Assembly (NCBI GenBank): GCA_015680685.1
Contig: MNCI01005010.1
Location: forward strand, 21,331-85,330
Source: Gnetum montanum
Taxonomy: Eukaryota; Streptophyta; Gnetopsida; Gnetales; Gnetaceae
DNA: 64,000 bases
Reading direction: 5' to 3'
The stretch's first letter is position 1, and each line of letters starts with the position of its first letter. Of this stretch, positions 1-10,621 are shown one piece after another. The notes beneath the pieces were generated by a model, which was given only the letters and a program-made list of their open reading frames with translations, was not told where the DNA came from and searched no databases. The position numbers and the translations under genes were made by a program.

Positions 1-46
1 CCCCCCCGCCGCCAATGACCAAAACTACAACATAGAAGTTACTGGT

Positions 47-900
47 GGTTGGGTTTTGGGTTTTCACAACATTTGTTATGAATTTTATAGCCCAAAGCTA
101 GTGTTGATATCTTTTCCCCACTATTATTTTTTTCTTTTTATTGCCAAAATTTATTCTCTAGTTTCTAAAGTGGATGGTTTAATGCATCTATGAGTTGGAT
201 TTCCCCCCATACTTTTTCAAGCTAAGAAAATTGGAAATTGGCTAAAACAAAATTTTAGTGGAAAAACATCAACTTTTCACTTTGATTTTCAACCTTCCCC
301 CATCAACATTAAGGTAGGAGATGGGAGATTGCCATCATCTCACCCTCTCTTCTTTCCCCCTTTTGCCATACCCAATGTGGAAGTAGTTGGGAGGTTGATG
401 TTGGTGAGGTTTTAAACCAATTTAATAGTCAAATATGCTTTTATTGCAAGATAAAATCCATTTTCAAGTTTTTTTGAAGTCAAAACTCTGAAGGAATCGA
501 ATGCTACTTTTACCCACCCTTGTAGAAGAAACTTGGGCGTGAAAGCTATAGGTGGTTTGATTGCTAAAATTTTACAACATCCACTATGAATTTCTAGAGA
601 AAAGCTAGCGTGGAAGCCTTAATGACCATTTAATTTTTCCTACTACATTTTTTGCTGCTAAACTAACATTGGTTTCCATACCAACAAAGCCTACTTTTCC
701 TTCCTTTGTGATAAAATTTGGTAACTTGCCAAAACCATCTTTGAAAATTTCCAAGTTTCTAGTCTTCAAACTTTTTCCCCTCTCTCCAATAATAAAATAA
801 TAAGGTGTGAGATTTCAACTATCTCATCCCCTACTTCCCCTATCATACCTATCATAGAGGCAATTGGGAAGGCCACCTTGGGTGAGGTTTAAAACCAACA
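47..900. repeat. Two-unit tandem repeat in TE-1 leader (~480-500 bp unit)
   Basis: The stretch near 47-430 recurs degenerately near 549-900. Shared landmarks are an ACAAC(A)-TATGAATTT segment (about 67 and 571), a pyrimidine-rich CCCCT block, and TTGGGAGG or TTGGGAAGG followed by GGTGAGGTTT (about 386 and 863). The spacing between landmarks is 478-504 bp, so the units differ by indels. Similar sequence occurs inverted in the TE-6 leader (61700-62100), so this is element leader rather than host DNA. Nothing coding was seen in 1-1080. Confidence 0.6.
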
Positions 901-1082
901 TTTCCAACATCCCATTTCTAGTAAAGGAGTAAACCCCCCTTATCTCCAACTTACTAATTATAGGAAGTACATTAGTTTTTTCCATTTTTATTTCCTTTAA
1001 GTGTTTTTAAATTCCATTCACTAGAATTTACTCATATGTTTCCATTTATAGCCTATTTTAAGCCATTCTTAGCACTATAATC

Positions 1083-3545
1083 ATGTCTTTCAAAAAATCC
1101 ACCAAATTGTCCCTCACCCTTCAACAAACCATGAGGGTGTATGATCCCAAAGACCCTACCATTATGAAGTGTAGATGATCTTTGAGGGTTAGAGGTGAGA
1201 GTCTTGATTTTTCATCCATAAATAAAGATCATTATAACTTCATTTATGCCAAAATACAGGTAGGCCCATGAATTGAAGCTAAGGACAAAAGTGAGTTTGA
1301 GCTCATACACAGGGGTGGAAAATAGTACATCCCTTCCCTGTATGAAAACATTCCTCTTAACAATGTCTATTCTATCATCCTAGCCCAATTGATTATAGTG
1401 GAAGAGGAAGATGATAAGCCTACCTTTGGGGAACAATAGGAAGAGGAGGATGAATTTAAGGCAGAATCTGAGCTTGAAAACATCCTTGGAGGACTATTCC
1501 AACAAGAATTCCCCATAGCTATAGAACCTTCCCCTAATTCTTTTTTTTCTCCATGGGCATGGTTCCACCATATTTGACTCCTTCCTACCTTACTATGGTA
1601 GATTCTATGCTGGTTATAGCCACAAATCACACTCAGACAATGCCACAAGTAACCAACTATAGCACATCAATGTCATTTACAACATAGTCTCGATATATAC
1701 AATTGTCAATAGTTGTGTTTACTACCACAAATTTGTTAACTACTCATGTAGAGTTCACCATGGGACCCCAAGCAGCACAAGGTTCATAGACCACATTTGT
1801 CTATTTTGTGCCTCAAGTACTGGCACAAACATCTTTACCTTTGTTTGGCCCACAAGCCACAACCATAGCACAACCTTTTTCTTTGAACATGCAATCCATA
1901 ATGAGGCCACAAGCCTTGTTATGTATAAACCTTATTTGAAAACATTAAAACCTATGGGGCCACTACAAGGCTTGGATCAATCCTTTTAAATGATTCAAGA
2001 TCTAATGAAGGAGTTGAAGAGACCTAAAGCCTCTACCACACAAACTATCAAGATTATGGACTTCTACCAAGATGATCCCATAATTCGTATAGTCCCACCC
2101 TTGACACTTCCTCCTAGTGTCCCCATTCCCCAATCTAGCAAATATAATGGAGTAGTTAATGACTTCATCTATGTCTACATGAAATACTAGAGCCTATAGC
2201 CAAAGCCCATTCGTTAGCCATATTGAAGGGAGTAGTTAATGACTTCATCTAGTCCAAACTCTACTACCTTGATCCATGGTCTCTTACCCAAGAATTCTTG
2301 CAAACTAAAGTTATAGAGGATGCCATGGAAGCTAGCCATGATTCAGCCTATATATCATAAAAATACCAACACACTTGAAGAGATGAAGAAAATAGTAAAC
2401 AAAAAAACACTACCATAGCAACCGTAACTAAGAAAACCAAGACAATGAGCCAAGGGCTGAAGGTCAACTTGCCTAAGGTCCCACCCAAGGACTGCAATAA
2501 CCAACAACCAACTTTTGTGACAACTAGTAGAGCTAACTTTGAAATGAAGGATAGGTCTAAATACACTACATTTCCATTAAAATCATTCAAGTTGCTAGAC
2601 CAACTATTAGGAAGTGAATGCATGCAACATAAACAAGTGATCAAAGCTACTCAAAAGAAACATGAGTGACTATGTGAAATAGCCAAAGATCCCACTTGAG
2701 AAATGAAGGATGATCTCTAGTTGCCTAGATACTTAAGATATATTTCTTCTACCATTATCATCAACTTCCTAGTCATGATATAGACTTCTATTTTGCATTG
2801 AAGGATGACCTGCAAGGGATGATAAATAGTGAAAAACTAGTCTTAGATACCTCTAACCTATTTTAGCCACAAAACCAATCGATGCATGTCTAGAAAGACT
2901 TGTTGAATGATAATGATAGCCCATATGTTATTTTAGCATTCAACATTGATGAAAATTGGAGACCTATAAGAGAAACATTCATGATTCAAGTACCCCTCTA
3001 CAATGAAAGAGCTTCTTTGGCTTCCAATAGCTCAAGATCTCCCTTCATTGTGAGAGTACCATTGTGAATGCCTCTAAGGGAACCTTTTGTCATCAAGGTC
3101 TCTCAACCCAATGCAACCTAAACAACCATAGCCCAAAAAACTACACAATTTCCTCCTATGATGGCCAATGCTACTGCCTCTTCCTTATAGCCAATGACTG
3201 ATAACAAAAAATATATAGCCAACCAAAGGACAAAGCATAAGAAAAGGACTAACAACAAGGGTAGATAAGAAAATGGAGGCACAAAAAGAAGTGGGTCCAT
3301 TGAAGCCCACTCCCATTTTGGCTATACCTATGACCTCCTATGCCCCAACCTCTTTAACTAGAAAACCATATGAGGACACCAAAGTCCATAACCAAGACAA
3401 CAAAGAAGAGCCACAATAGCCTAAGACTAAAGCTGAAGTCCATATTTTGGAACACATGGAGAAAGTAAAGTGCAACCAAGCTGACAAGCCCATGACCAAC
3501 AAAAAAAACTTCCTTAGTGCAATGGACCAAGTTAGGAAATTTCTC
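1083..3545 (+). pseudogene. TE-1 gag (Tat-like), degenerate
   Basis: Capsid polyprotein relic. It begins at ATG 1083 with a segment containing RVYDPKDP, then DHYNFIYAKIQ (about 1230). The motif IMDFYQDDPI and PPLTLPPSVPIPQ (about 2055-2130) match the TE-3 gag (IDFYQDDPIYPSVPPLTLP) and the TE-6 gag. Around 2147-2251 a 26-bp stretch (AGTAGTTAATGACTTCATCT core) is present twice, where TE-3 has several hundred bases of extra gag, so TE-1 has lost the middle of gag, probably by a microhomology event. The C-terminal part (2560-3545) aligns with the TE-3 gag C-terminus but has many stops. Not functional. Confidence 0.7.
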
Positions 3546-3561
3546 AAATAGTAAAGCATAA

Positions 3562-4412
3562 CCGTAAGCTTATATGAACTGATCGTGACTTTCACCACAC
3601 ATCATGAGATGCTAGTTAGAATGTTTACCTCAATATCCATTAGTGAGAATATTCTTTCTAATGAGGAATCCATCCATGAAATGTTGATTTCTTCCTCACT
3701 AAGGGAGGAGAAGTCAACATCCTTAACATTTTTTGATAGAAAAATTAAGGTTAATCCCCAAAATGATGAAGTGATGATAGCCCCTTTATTCATAACCATA
3801 TGCATAGGATAATTTAAAATACATTAGCTACATGTTGATGATGTAGCTACAACCAACATCATCCCATGTACCATCATTGAATGTTTAGGCTTATCTAAGA
3901 AAGTACAACTTGCAACCACTACACCTCTTAAGTCCTTCAATGGATTAATAGTTGCTATCAAGGGGTCTATCTCCTTGGAATTTGTAGCTGAAGAATAATT
4001 CCCTATAACCACAAAATTCTTGGTGGTGGAAGAGACACTAGGATTCAAATTGATCTTGGGAAGATCTTAGTTGGCTTAGTTATGAGTTGTTTCCTCACCC
4101 ATCCATCAAGAAATTCACCTTCCTTATGAGGAGGGTGAAATCATCATTCATGGTGTTAATGCAACTCCCCTAGCTATCAACAATGTAGACATAGAATAGG
4201 GGTTTGAAGTGGAGCTTCAAGAAGAAACTCCTAGCCATGAAGAGTAAAATCCCAAGATAGCCAATGATGACAATGATAGGAAATGGAATACATTATGGGA
4301 TGATCTTCCTTTTAACATTGTAAGCGAAGGGGATGGTGAACACAAGCTTATGTAGAGTAGGCCTTACTCACTCCCTAATCTTGTAGGGATTAGAAAGAAT
4401 TTTCATAAGTGA
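3562..4412 (+). pseudogene. TE-1 retroviral-type aspartic protease region, degenerate
   Basis: Reads SLYELIVT..HHEMLVRM (from about 3570), the conserved block just before protease in this family, then the active-site segment LHVDDVATTNIIP at 3828-3866. The usual D-S/T-G is D-D here, as in TE-3 (VDDG) and TE-6 (VDDG). Further family blocks follow: LKSFNG, ISLEFVAE, FLVVEETLGF, SSPIHQEIHLPYEEGEIIIHG and a tail with FNIVSEGDGEHKLM. Several in-frame stops break it. The role in an intact element would be maturation of the Gag and Pol polyproteins. No RT follows on this strand before the element is cut. Confidence 0.75.
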
Positions 4413-5055
4413 ATTTCACCTTAACCTTCCCATGCCCTTATGACTAGATGTAATGATAGCCATATAGTCCTAATTTTCATTTATAGTTTATTATATATGA
4501 AATTTTTGTTTTATGCTTTATGCACATAGCCTAATGCATGTAGCCTAAGTTCATTTTCATTTATATCTACAACCTTTATTTTTACTTATGTTTTAAACAT
4601 CAAAAAGGTGCCTCTTTCATACCTTATCTTCTAAGACATTAAACTAGCACTACATTCTACTAAGACTCTAAACTAGTGATATGGCCTACCATGGCCTAAA
4701 ACTGGAAAAACTATATAACCTATGCCCGCAATGGCCTAAAACTAGCAAATATCCCTTTTATTACTATATCTCTCTTTGCTTAGCCTATTATCGCATTGAT
4801 TAGCCATTTTATTTTATAACCAAAAAACATCAACATAGTCATTTTCAAAGTTTACAACATTTACAATATTCACTACAATAAATGCATATAGCTAAAATAA
4901 AACCAATATTTATATTTAAAATTAAAATTTCCTTAACATACATAGCTATGGACATACTATGGGGCAAAAATGTCAAAGAATAACAATCATCTATAACATA
5001 GTCTTGGCTAATCATAGCCATCAACATAAAAAAAAATAAACTAAATTGAAGGAGG
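4413..5055. other. TE-1 spacer between PR and antisense ORF, with degenerate repeats
   Basis: No gene seen. At about 4640-4765 there are two or three poor copies of a motif containing ATGGCCTAAAACT. It is the counterpart of the six-unit 33-bp array at 59036-59233 in TE-6 and of the repeats at 10500-10610 in TE-3, read in the gag direction (translated NGLKLA here, HGLKLA in TE-6). The remainder is AT-rich and unassigned. Confidence 0.5.
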
Positions 5056-6549
5056 CTACCGAGTGGCATCTAGAGGAGGAAGTGGTGGATCATTCCCACT
5101 CTCACCGCTAGGGCCACCAATGTCTCTTGAGGCCTAAAACACAATAACATATAGCCAGTTAGTAATCCATAGTCAAAATAATGACTTAAAAAAAGAGTAA
5201 AACATGAAATATATCAAACCTAGGGAGATTCCAGCTCCATTACTTCTAGGGGTAGATGGGGAAGGCCTTCCTCCAAATGATGGAGAATTTGGTCCTCTGT
5301 CATGTTGACCTAATCAACATCCTCAAGATCAACACTAGAAATAATGTTGGACCTATTTATAAGAGTCAAAGTAGAAGGCTCATGAGTAATAGCAGCTGTA
5401 GTGGTCTTACCTACAACCATGGTGATTTGAAGAGTAGGGAATTGCTTCACCTTGAGAGTACTTTCAAAAAGTTAATAAGCACTCTTCACCTAGATCCCCT
5501 AAATAAATAACTCTCTCTTGTATTGTTCAGCCAACACCTCCTTAAGCCCATTTAGGTAGGCCCCATGATCAACCTTATATTGGTGCCTATGGGCATTTTG
5601 TATCTTGTCTCACTCCACAACCCAAGCACAATGATTATTCTAGTTCTCAACCTTTTGGAAGATGAGGTCCATTTACATGTGTTGTTTTACCATCTCTTGT
5701 AGGACTACTACTTTTGCCTAAACAACATGCCAACAGTGGGCTCATGTGATCTCCTTAGTCCATAACTCTTCCAAGTTAGCCACTTGGGCTTCCACAAAGG
5801 CTTTATGGTCTCAAAGATCTCTAATTATATCCTCCTATCTTTTACTATTTTCCCTTATAGCCACAACATCCTTCCATAGGGATTCATTGGACCTCTCTCA
5901 CTCCCATGAATTTTTTTGTACATGACATTAGTAAATAAGTAGTGATCTCGTACAACTTCATGGGTACACTAGACACATTAGAGGGAAGCTCAGGCAAGGA
6001 GTCTATCTCCATGTCTCTACTGGGGTCCCAATCTACATAGGGTACTACAAAAGTACAAAATAAAACCATAAAAAATCCTACAATAGCCATAATGCAACCA
6101 AAGTCAAAAATTGAGACACATAAAACAAAATCCTTACCTATCTCAGGTGCAACCTATTGTAATCAATCAATGATGTCCTTAGTCATCCCATGTAGGAACT
6201 CCACTTTGTCTGGAGTTTCTACCCATGGTTTCACATGAAACTTAGAGAAAGAAGCTTGAGTTGGTGGTTTAGGAACTACTATAAGCATAAAATTCATCAA
6301 AAGGTTAGGATGAAAATCAAAGATAACCAATGAGATATAATGAAAATATTTAATCATAGGCATACTTGGCTCCTCCTCTTTCTCCTTTGGGATGATGATG
6401 GGAGAAGTACCTCTACCACCTCACCAAAAAAGGCTTCTAAATCATCTATACCTACATCAAAAAATCCTTTAACCATAGGTTTCTTTAGAAGTGCCTCTTT
6501 TACATACCTTTGTTCTACTTCCATAGCAGCTTGGGCTACTATAACCTAA
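5056..6549 (-). pseudogene. TE-1 antisense ORF (aORF) with introns, degenerate
   Basis: A gene on the strand opposite to gag-PR, collinear with the + strand gene of TE-6 (55430-58653). Exons in minus-strand order: 6549-6366 (VAQAAMEVEQRYV.., GIDDLEAFFGEVVE), 6278-6138 (VPKPPTQASFSKFHVKPWV, DKVEFLHGMTKDIID), 6044 to about 5220 (DMEIDSLPELP, MKLYEITTYLL, then DHKAFVEAQVANLEEL) and last exon 5133-5056 (GGPSGESGNDPPLPPLDATR, stop TAG at 5058-5056). Inferred introns 6365-6279 (87 nt), 6137-6045 (93 nt) and 5219-5134 (86 nt) all begin GT and end AG and lie at the same places as in TE-6. Function is not recognised. Antisense extra ORFs are known in some plant Tat-group elements, so kinship with that class is an inference. 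Internal stops make this copy a relic; its 5' exons are missing at the TE-2 boundary. Confidence 0.7.
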
Positions 6550-6565
6550 TGGTTATCTACAACCT

Positions 6566-6768
6566 GAAGCTTAATTATTCACTTATATAATTCCTGGAGG
6601 TGTGCACACGATGCTCATAATATATGAACTAGCATGTATGTATACTTATATTGTGGTTACAAGTGTTGTGAGCTATAAGATATAGTCCATCTTGAGTATT
6701 CCCTTCTTACTTTGCTAATTTAGGACTCATGGTGTTGTATGGTGTTTTTTAAGGGTAACTCCATAATA
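6566..6768 (+). repeat. TE-2 5' LTR remnant (3' part of LTR only)
   Basis: Degenerate match to 30930-31128 over its whole length (for example TTATATAATT..GGAGG against TTATATGATT..GAAGG, and AAGGGTAACTCCAT against AAGGGTAAATCCAT). The first ~330 bp of the LTR are absent, so the element is truncated at the junction with TE-1. Confidence 0.65.
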
Positions 6769-6770
6769 GT

Positions 6771-6787
6771 TGGTATTGAGACATAAG
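6771..6787 (+). promoter_or_regulatory. TE-2 primer binding site, tRNA-iMet type
   Basis: TGGTATTGAGACATAAG lies two bases after the LTR end. It resembles the TGGTATCAGAGC site complementary to the 3' end of initiator tRNA-Met that many plant chromoviruses and copia elements use, with C to T or G to A changes. Confidence 0.6.
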
Positions 6788-6848
6788 TTGTAGATTAAGG
6801 TTTATTGCCTATGGTTGATGTTTTTGGTTCATGGATTGAGTTATTTCT

Positions 6849-7612
6849 AGAAATTATGCCTACTAAGAAGCACCCAATTAAAATGATTGCACTTGAAGTA
6901 GAAGAATTAAAGAAGCAATTAACTAGTTTGGTAAAAAGAGCTATGTTAAATCCTCAAAATATCCATATGAAGTCCTAGTTTTGTTTGTTTATAATGAAAA
7001 ATGATGATGCATTTATACTATACTACAATTTTAAATTACTCAATAAATACATCATCAAGAACCGATATCTAGTACATTTAGTGTTGGACTTATTTGATCA
7101 TCTTGTAGGTGCTCAAGTTTTCTCTTGAATCAACTATTGTCAAGGTCACTATCAAGTATGTTTTGTAAATGTAGATAAAGAGAAAACATCATGCATCACT
7201 CATTATAGCTTGCACAAGTAGATAGTTATGTACTTGGATCATTTAATACTCTATCCACATTTTGTACATTCATGAATAAGATGTTTCACTTGTATCTTGT
7301 CAAGTTCATGGTGGTATACTTAATGACATCCTTATATAGCCCTACTTAATGGAAGATCACCTTCATCACTTGGAGATAATGTTCTCTAAATTTTAAGAGA
7401 ATAAATTATATGTCAAAGGATGGAAATGTAAATTTGGAAAAGCTAAATTAAAATTCTTTGATCATATCATTGATAGAGATAAGGATAAACTAGATCCAAG
7501 AAATGTGGAGGTCATTACAACTTAGCCTAGTTTAAAAGATGTACATGAGGTGTGTCAATTCCTCTATTTGACTAGTTATTACTAGAAGTTTATCCAAAGA
7601 TTCTATGGTATC
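6849..7612 (+). pseudogene. TE-2 gag start fused to C-terminal RT (left half)
   Basis: A short gag-like start (MPTKKHP.., coiled EVEELKKQL) is followed after a deletion by RT blocks: LNKYIIKNRYLVHLVLDLFDHL (about 7040-7105; usual form LNK.TIKNRYP.P..DDL), a damaged catalytic box near 7310 where VVYL is followed by a frameshift in place of DDI, a K..FGK.K..F..HII region, then VCQFLYLTSYY and KFIQRFYGI at 7548-7612. That last block is the RT to RNase H connection, and it is cut by TE-3 at codon level. RT copies element RNA to DNA. Stops and frameshifts make this non-functional. Confidence 0.7.
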
Positions 7613-7617
7613 ATTTC
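7613..7617. repeat. TE-3 left target-site duplication ATTTC
   Basis: Five bases just outside the left LTR; the partner is ATTGC at 28329-28333 (one mismatch). Removing TE-3 and one copy restores the frame of TE-2 pol. Confidence 0.75.
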
Positions 7618-9321
7618 TGTACTAACCGAAATTCTCGGCATAAGGCTGGAAGGGAAAAACAAACACCAAAAGATCGTTGGACAGACACCGTTGACCCTAC
7701 CTTCAAGTGAGGGAAAGCTAGAAAAGAAAATGAAGGCAAAGTGCCTTGGATGGTCTACACGGAAATCAACCAAGGACTTCCTTGAATGTAAGCTATGGCT
7801 TATGTTGGGGTTATCATAACTAATGCACAAAATGTAAACACTAACGCACAAAATGAAAACAGAGCATATACAGAACTAATATTGTAAACAAAGCGTAAAC
7901 TAAATTTAAAACAAAGTAGATAATATAATGGAAGGAAAAAATGAACTGTATTATATTTCTTAGAATGAATGTGCACCAATCAAAGTGTAGCTACACGTGT
8001 GTATGGCAAGTCAAGCACTAAGCCCCAGGGCGATGTGCTTGCAGGTGCTTGGATGCTAGGAGTTAGGTGCACCTGAGCATCCAAAAGTTGTAGGTCAGTG
8101 TTTCCTAAGATATCAAACTTCAAAATAGCCAACCCCATTTATGTGAATGGATGGGGTATTTATAAGGTTAGGTTGGGCTCAGGTCTGGAACTCATAGATG
8201 GATTAATAGATCAGAGATGAAAGGAAAATAGATCATTTGACATGTGTTCGATGGACAGTTGTGTGTGAATTCGACATGCGTAGGAAAGCTATGTTCTTGA
8301 TTCATGCACTATATCTTACAACATGTGTTGGCTTATGCAAGCTAGCTTACACCCATGGAAGTAGATATAATTTGGAGTGTAAGAGCTTGACAAGCTCACA
8401 AATGATGAAAATTTACAATGAAAATAATAATTTACAATAAGAGAGATTAAATTCGACTTTCTTAAAACTTCTCAATCCCTTAATTAACTACTACAAGATG
8501 TCAATTTGGGTGGTTTTGTGGCTGTTTGAGGAATCTCTATTTTACCAAAGCTTCCAACATGAGTTGATTTTTTCTTGGCGTGTCCTCAGCATGTGTTTGG
8601 AGTGCTTTTGACTAAGCATGATTAGTACTCATGATGGACTCACGCTGCACTCACACGATCAGCATGACCTCAATGTGAGTGAGCTAAAAATGACATATTT
8701 CACACCAAATTTTGATTTTTAAAGCTTGTTTCTTGAGTACATTATTAACCTTGAGGGTGACCTGGAAGTCAAAAATTGAGCTTGGATATGCCCTGTTTTA
8801 AACCACTTTTGGTAGCTCATGCTGGACTCATGCTACTAGTGTGAGCTTAGCATGAGCTACAAAAACTTGCAATTTTGAACCTGAAATCTAGAATTCTAGA
8901 TGCTGGAACTTGAAGTTGTCACAAATGAACCCTGAGGATGAGTTGAACCTTGGAAGTTAGATCATTTTGACTCAGTTTTAAGGCTCTCAGAGTTGCTCAC
9001 ACTATACTCATGTTGCCAACATGACCTTAGCATGACCACAGCATGAGTGAGAAAATCTATATAGTTTGACCCAAAATCTAAACTCCCGAATGCTAAAACT
9101 GAAGTAGAGAATAGTGACCCTTGAGGATGGCTTGTACCCTTAGATTTGGACCATTTTTGACTTGGTCTTGAAGTCATTGGAGTTACTCATGCTAAGGGCA
9201 AGTTGGCTTGAGCAAGCGGGTGTGAGTTCCATGCCTTAGTCCAATTTTTGCCTCTCAAAAGCTTAAAAGGGCCTGAGTTTTTCTTGTTTCAAAGTGTTAG
9301 GCCAAAATTAGTGGTGTTTCA
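7618..9321 (-). repeat. TE-3 3' LTR (1704 bp)
   Basis: Matches 26632-28328 end to end with scattered substitutions. Plus-strand edges are TGTACTAACCG and GGTGTTTCA, giving TG..CA ends on the element strand. The outer part (8637-9200) holds a tandem repeat of about 180 bp. The short open frames inside are not shared well enough between the two LTRs to call genes. Confidence 0.9.
8637..9200. repeat. ~180-bp tandem repeat inside TE-3 LTR
   Basis: Units start near 8637, 8813, 8996 and 9183. Each opens with a GCTCA.GCTGGACTCATGCT motif, then a partly palindromic GTGAGCTTAGCATGAGC-like stretch, and ends in a GACCTTGAGGATG..TTGGACCATTTTGACT region. The same array is in the other LTR (about 27640-28215), so it predates insertion. 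Confidence 0.75.
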
Positions 9322-9389
9322 TTGGCCCCTCTTTGTTGACGCCTATAGAAATCCACCCGAGAGGCATTGACAAAGAAGTACAAAACACC
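9313..9389. promoter_or_regulatory. TE-3 polypurine tract within an inverted repeat at 3' LTR junction
   Basis: On the element strand AAAGAGGGGCC (plus 9324-9334) directly precedes the 3' LTR start TGAAACACC, as expected for the plus-strand primer. Around it are inverted arms GGTGTTT (9313-9319) with AAACACC (9383-9389), and TTTGTTGACGCC (9332-9343) with GGCATTGACAAA (9363-9374; three mismatches). An equivalent structure is at 38151-38225 in TE-6. Confidence 0.65.
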
Positions 9390-9915
9390 ATGAATCAACC
9401 AAGTACTAAGCATTATCCTTTGGCCCTTGGCTAGATGTCATCGCACTGTGTTTTAGAAGTACATGGGACTGGGAAAAGGCAGTTTAAGATGTAAGGGGAT
9501 TGGTTGTAATTGGGGAAATCAAGAGTTGATCAAGGGTTATAATTGCTATTGGAATTGTGGGAGAGGAATGCTCTCACATAAACAAGACATATCTTTAGTT
9601 CTTATTGGTAGCTAGTTTTCAGCAGACTCAGAACCAAGACATAAGAACTACATTCTTTGGGAAAATGTGACTCTTGTAGAGAGTTTACAGGAGCCCGTTG
9701 TAAATAGCCAAAGCCACGTGATGATGTGCAACATGATCTTTTGAGACACGAGTGTAACTATTTTTCTGAGATAATTGCCTAGGGCTTATATGAGAAGAGC
9801 CAATGGTCTTTGGTCTATGATGTCAATGGGATCATGAAGACCTTTTCTGTGCATTTTTTCTCTTTGATCTTTTTGTTCTTTTTTTTGTTTTGTTTTTTAT
9901 TTGTTTCTGTTATAG
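9390..9915. other. TE-3 internal 3' region, unassigned
   Basis: No clear gene. By position it should hold further exons of the antisense ORF, but no match to the TE-1 or TE-6 exons could be seen. The end (about 9840-9915) is a T-rich run ending CTGTTATAG, a good polypyrimidine tract plus splice acceptor on the + strand. Confidence 0.4.
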
Positions 9916-9996
9916 GGACATGTTAATGATGGAGCTGGCCCCAGTGGAGTGAGAGTGGATGATGAGGAGGATTTTGGGAACCAACCCCCTCCATGA
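9916..9996 (+). pseudogene. TE-3 antisense ORF stub: last exon only
   Basis: After the acceptor CTGTTATAG, 27 codons read GHVNDGAGPSGVRVDDEE... and end NQPPP, stop TGA at 9994-9996. It matches the last exons in TE-1 (GGPSGESGNDPPLPPL) and TE-6 (GSPNNDDGGSAPQPPL) in composition, position and splice-acceptor context. Upstream exons are not recognisable. It lies on the strand opposite to TE-3 gag-PR, between protease and the 3' LTR, consistent with descent from a TE-6-like element that lost the rest. Confidence 0.6.
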
Positions 9997-10621
9997 GCTT
10001 ACTGTTAATTGGGCTTTAACTATTAAATGTTTTGGATTTTTGGATGTTTAATGGAAATATATGATGAGAAGATGTAATGATATGGATGTAATCATGGCAT
10101 GATGTGTTGGAAATTTATTACCATATTTGCGTTCAATATTTTCATATGTTTACATGTTTTCTATTTTTATTTGTTTTCCCAACTATTATCGTGAACATAT
10201 GCATGTAATGGATGTAAAATGAGAGAACAAAACATGAATCAAATATTTGTAAAAAAAAGGAAAGTAATGAGAACGCATGAACTGAAATTGTAACTTGTAA
10301 CTTGTAAATGAAAATTTAACGTTACATAACGAGAGTTCGTGAATTTGTAACTTGCTGACTCTAGTTTAAAGCCATTTCGGGCCATGTACGTCAGTGTAAA
10401 GTCATGATGGACTGTCACATCTATGTTAAAGAAAGAACGATCACCAGTTCTAGGCCATAGTGGGCCAAAGGCAATAACAATATTAGTAAGTTTTTTAAAA
10501 GGGACCAACCATTTCTGACCATGGCTAGTTTAACGTCATTACAGAGGTTTGCTAACAATTTAATGTCATACCAGACAATTGGTAGTTTAACATCATTTCA
10601 GACACTTGGGGGTAGTTCTCC
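9997..10621. repeat. TE-3 spacer with short degenerate tandem repeats
   Basis: No gene. At about 10500-10610 three or four copies of a 25-31 bp motif (plus-strand core AGTTTAACRTCATTWCAGA) lie just downstream of protease. They occupy the place of the 33-bp array of TE-6 and look like a diverged version of it. The rest is AT-rich. Confidence 0.5.

Larger units (their letters stand above)
1..6565 (+). mobile_element. TE-1: truncated Tat-like Ty3/gypsy element, gag-PR-antisense ORF
   Basis: Old LTR-retrotransposon fragment read left to right. It holds a repeated leader, gag, protease, a short repeat spacer and then a gene on the opposite strand. The same order is found in TE-6 (inverted) and, reduced, in TE-3. 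No LTR is visible inside the window: the left end runs off the window and the right end is cut where the TE-2 LTR remnant begins, near 6566. All reading frames carry many stop codons, mostly TAG or TAA where family relatives have CAG, CAA or TGG. Assignment to Tat rests on motif likeness of gag and protease to TE-3 and on the pol of the sister element TE-6. Confidence 0.75.

Noticed and set aside
3602-4048. Two minus-strand open frames
   Set aside because: Complement of the TE-1 protease region; the + strand has the family motifs.
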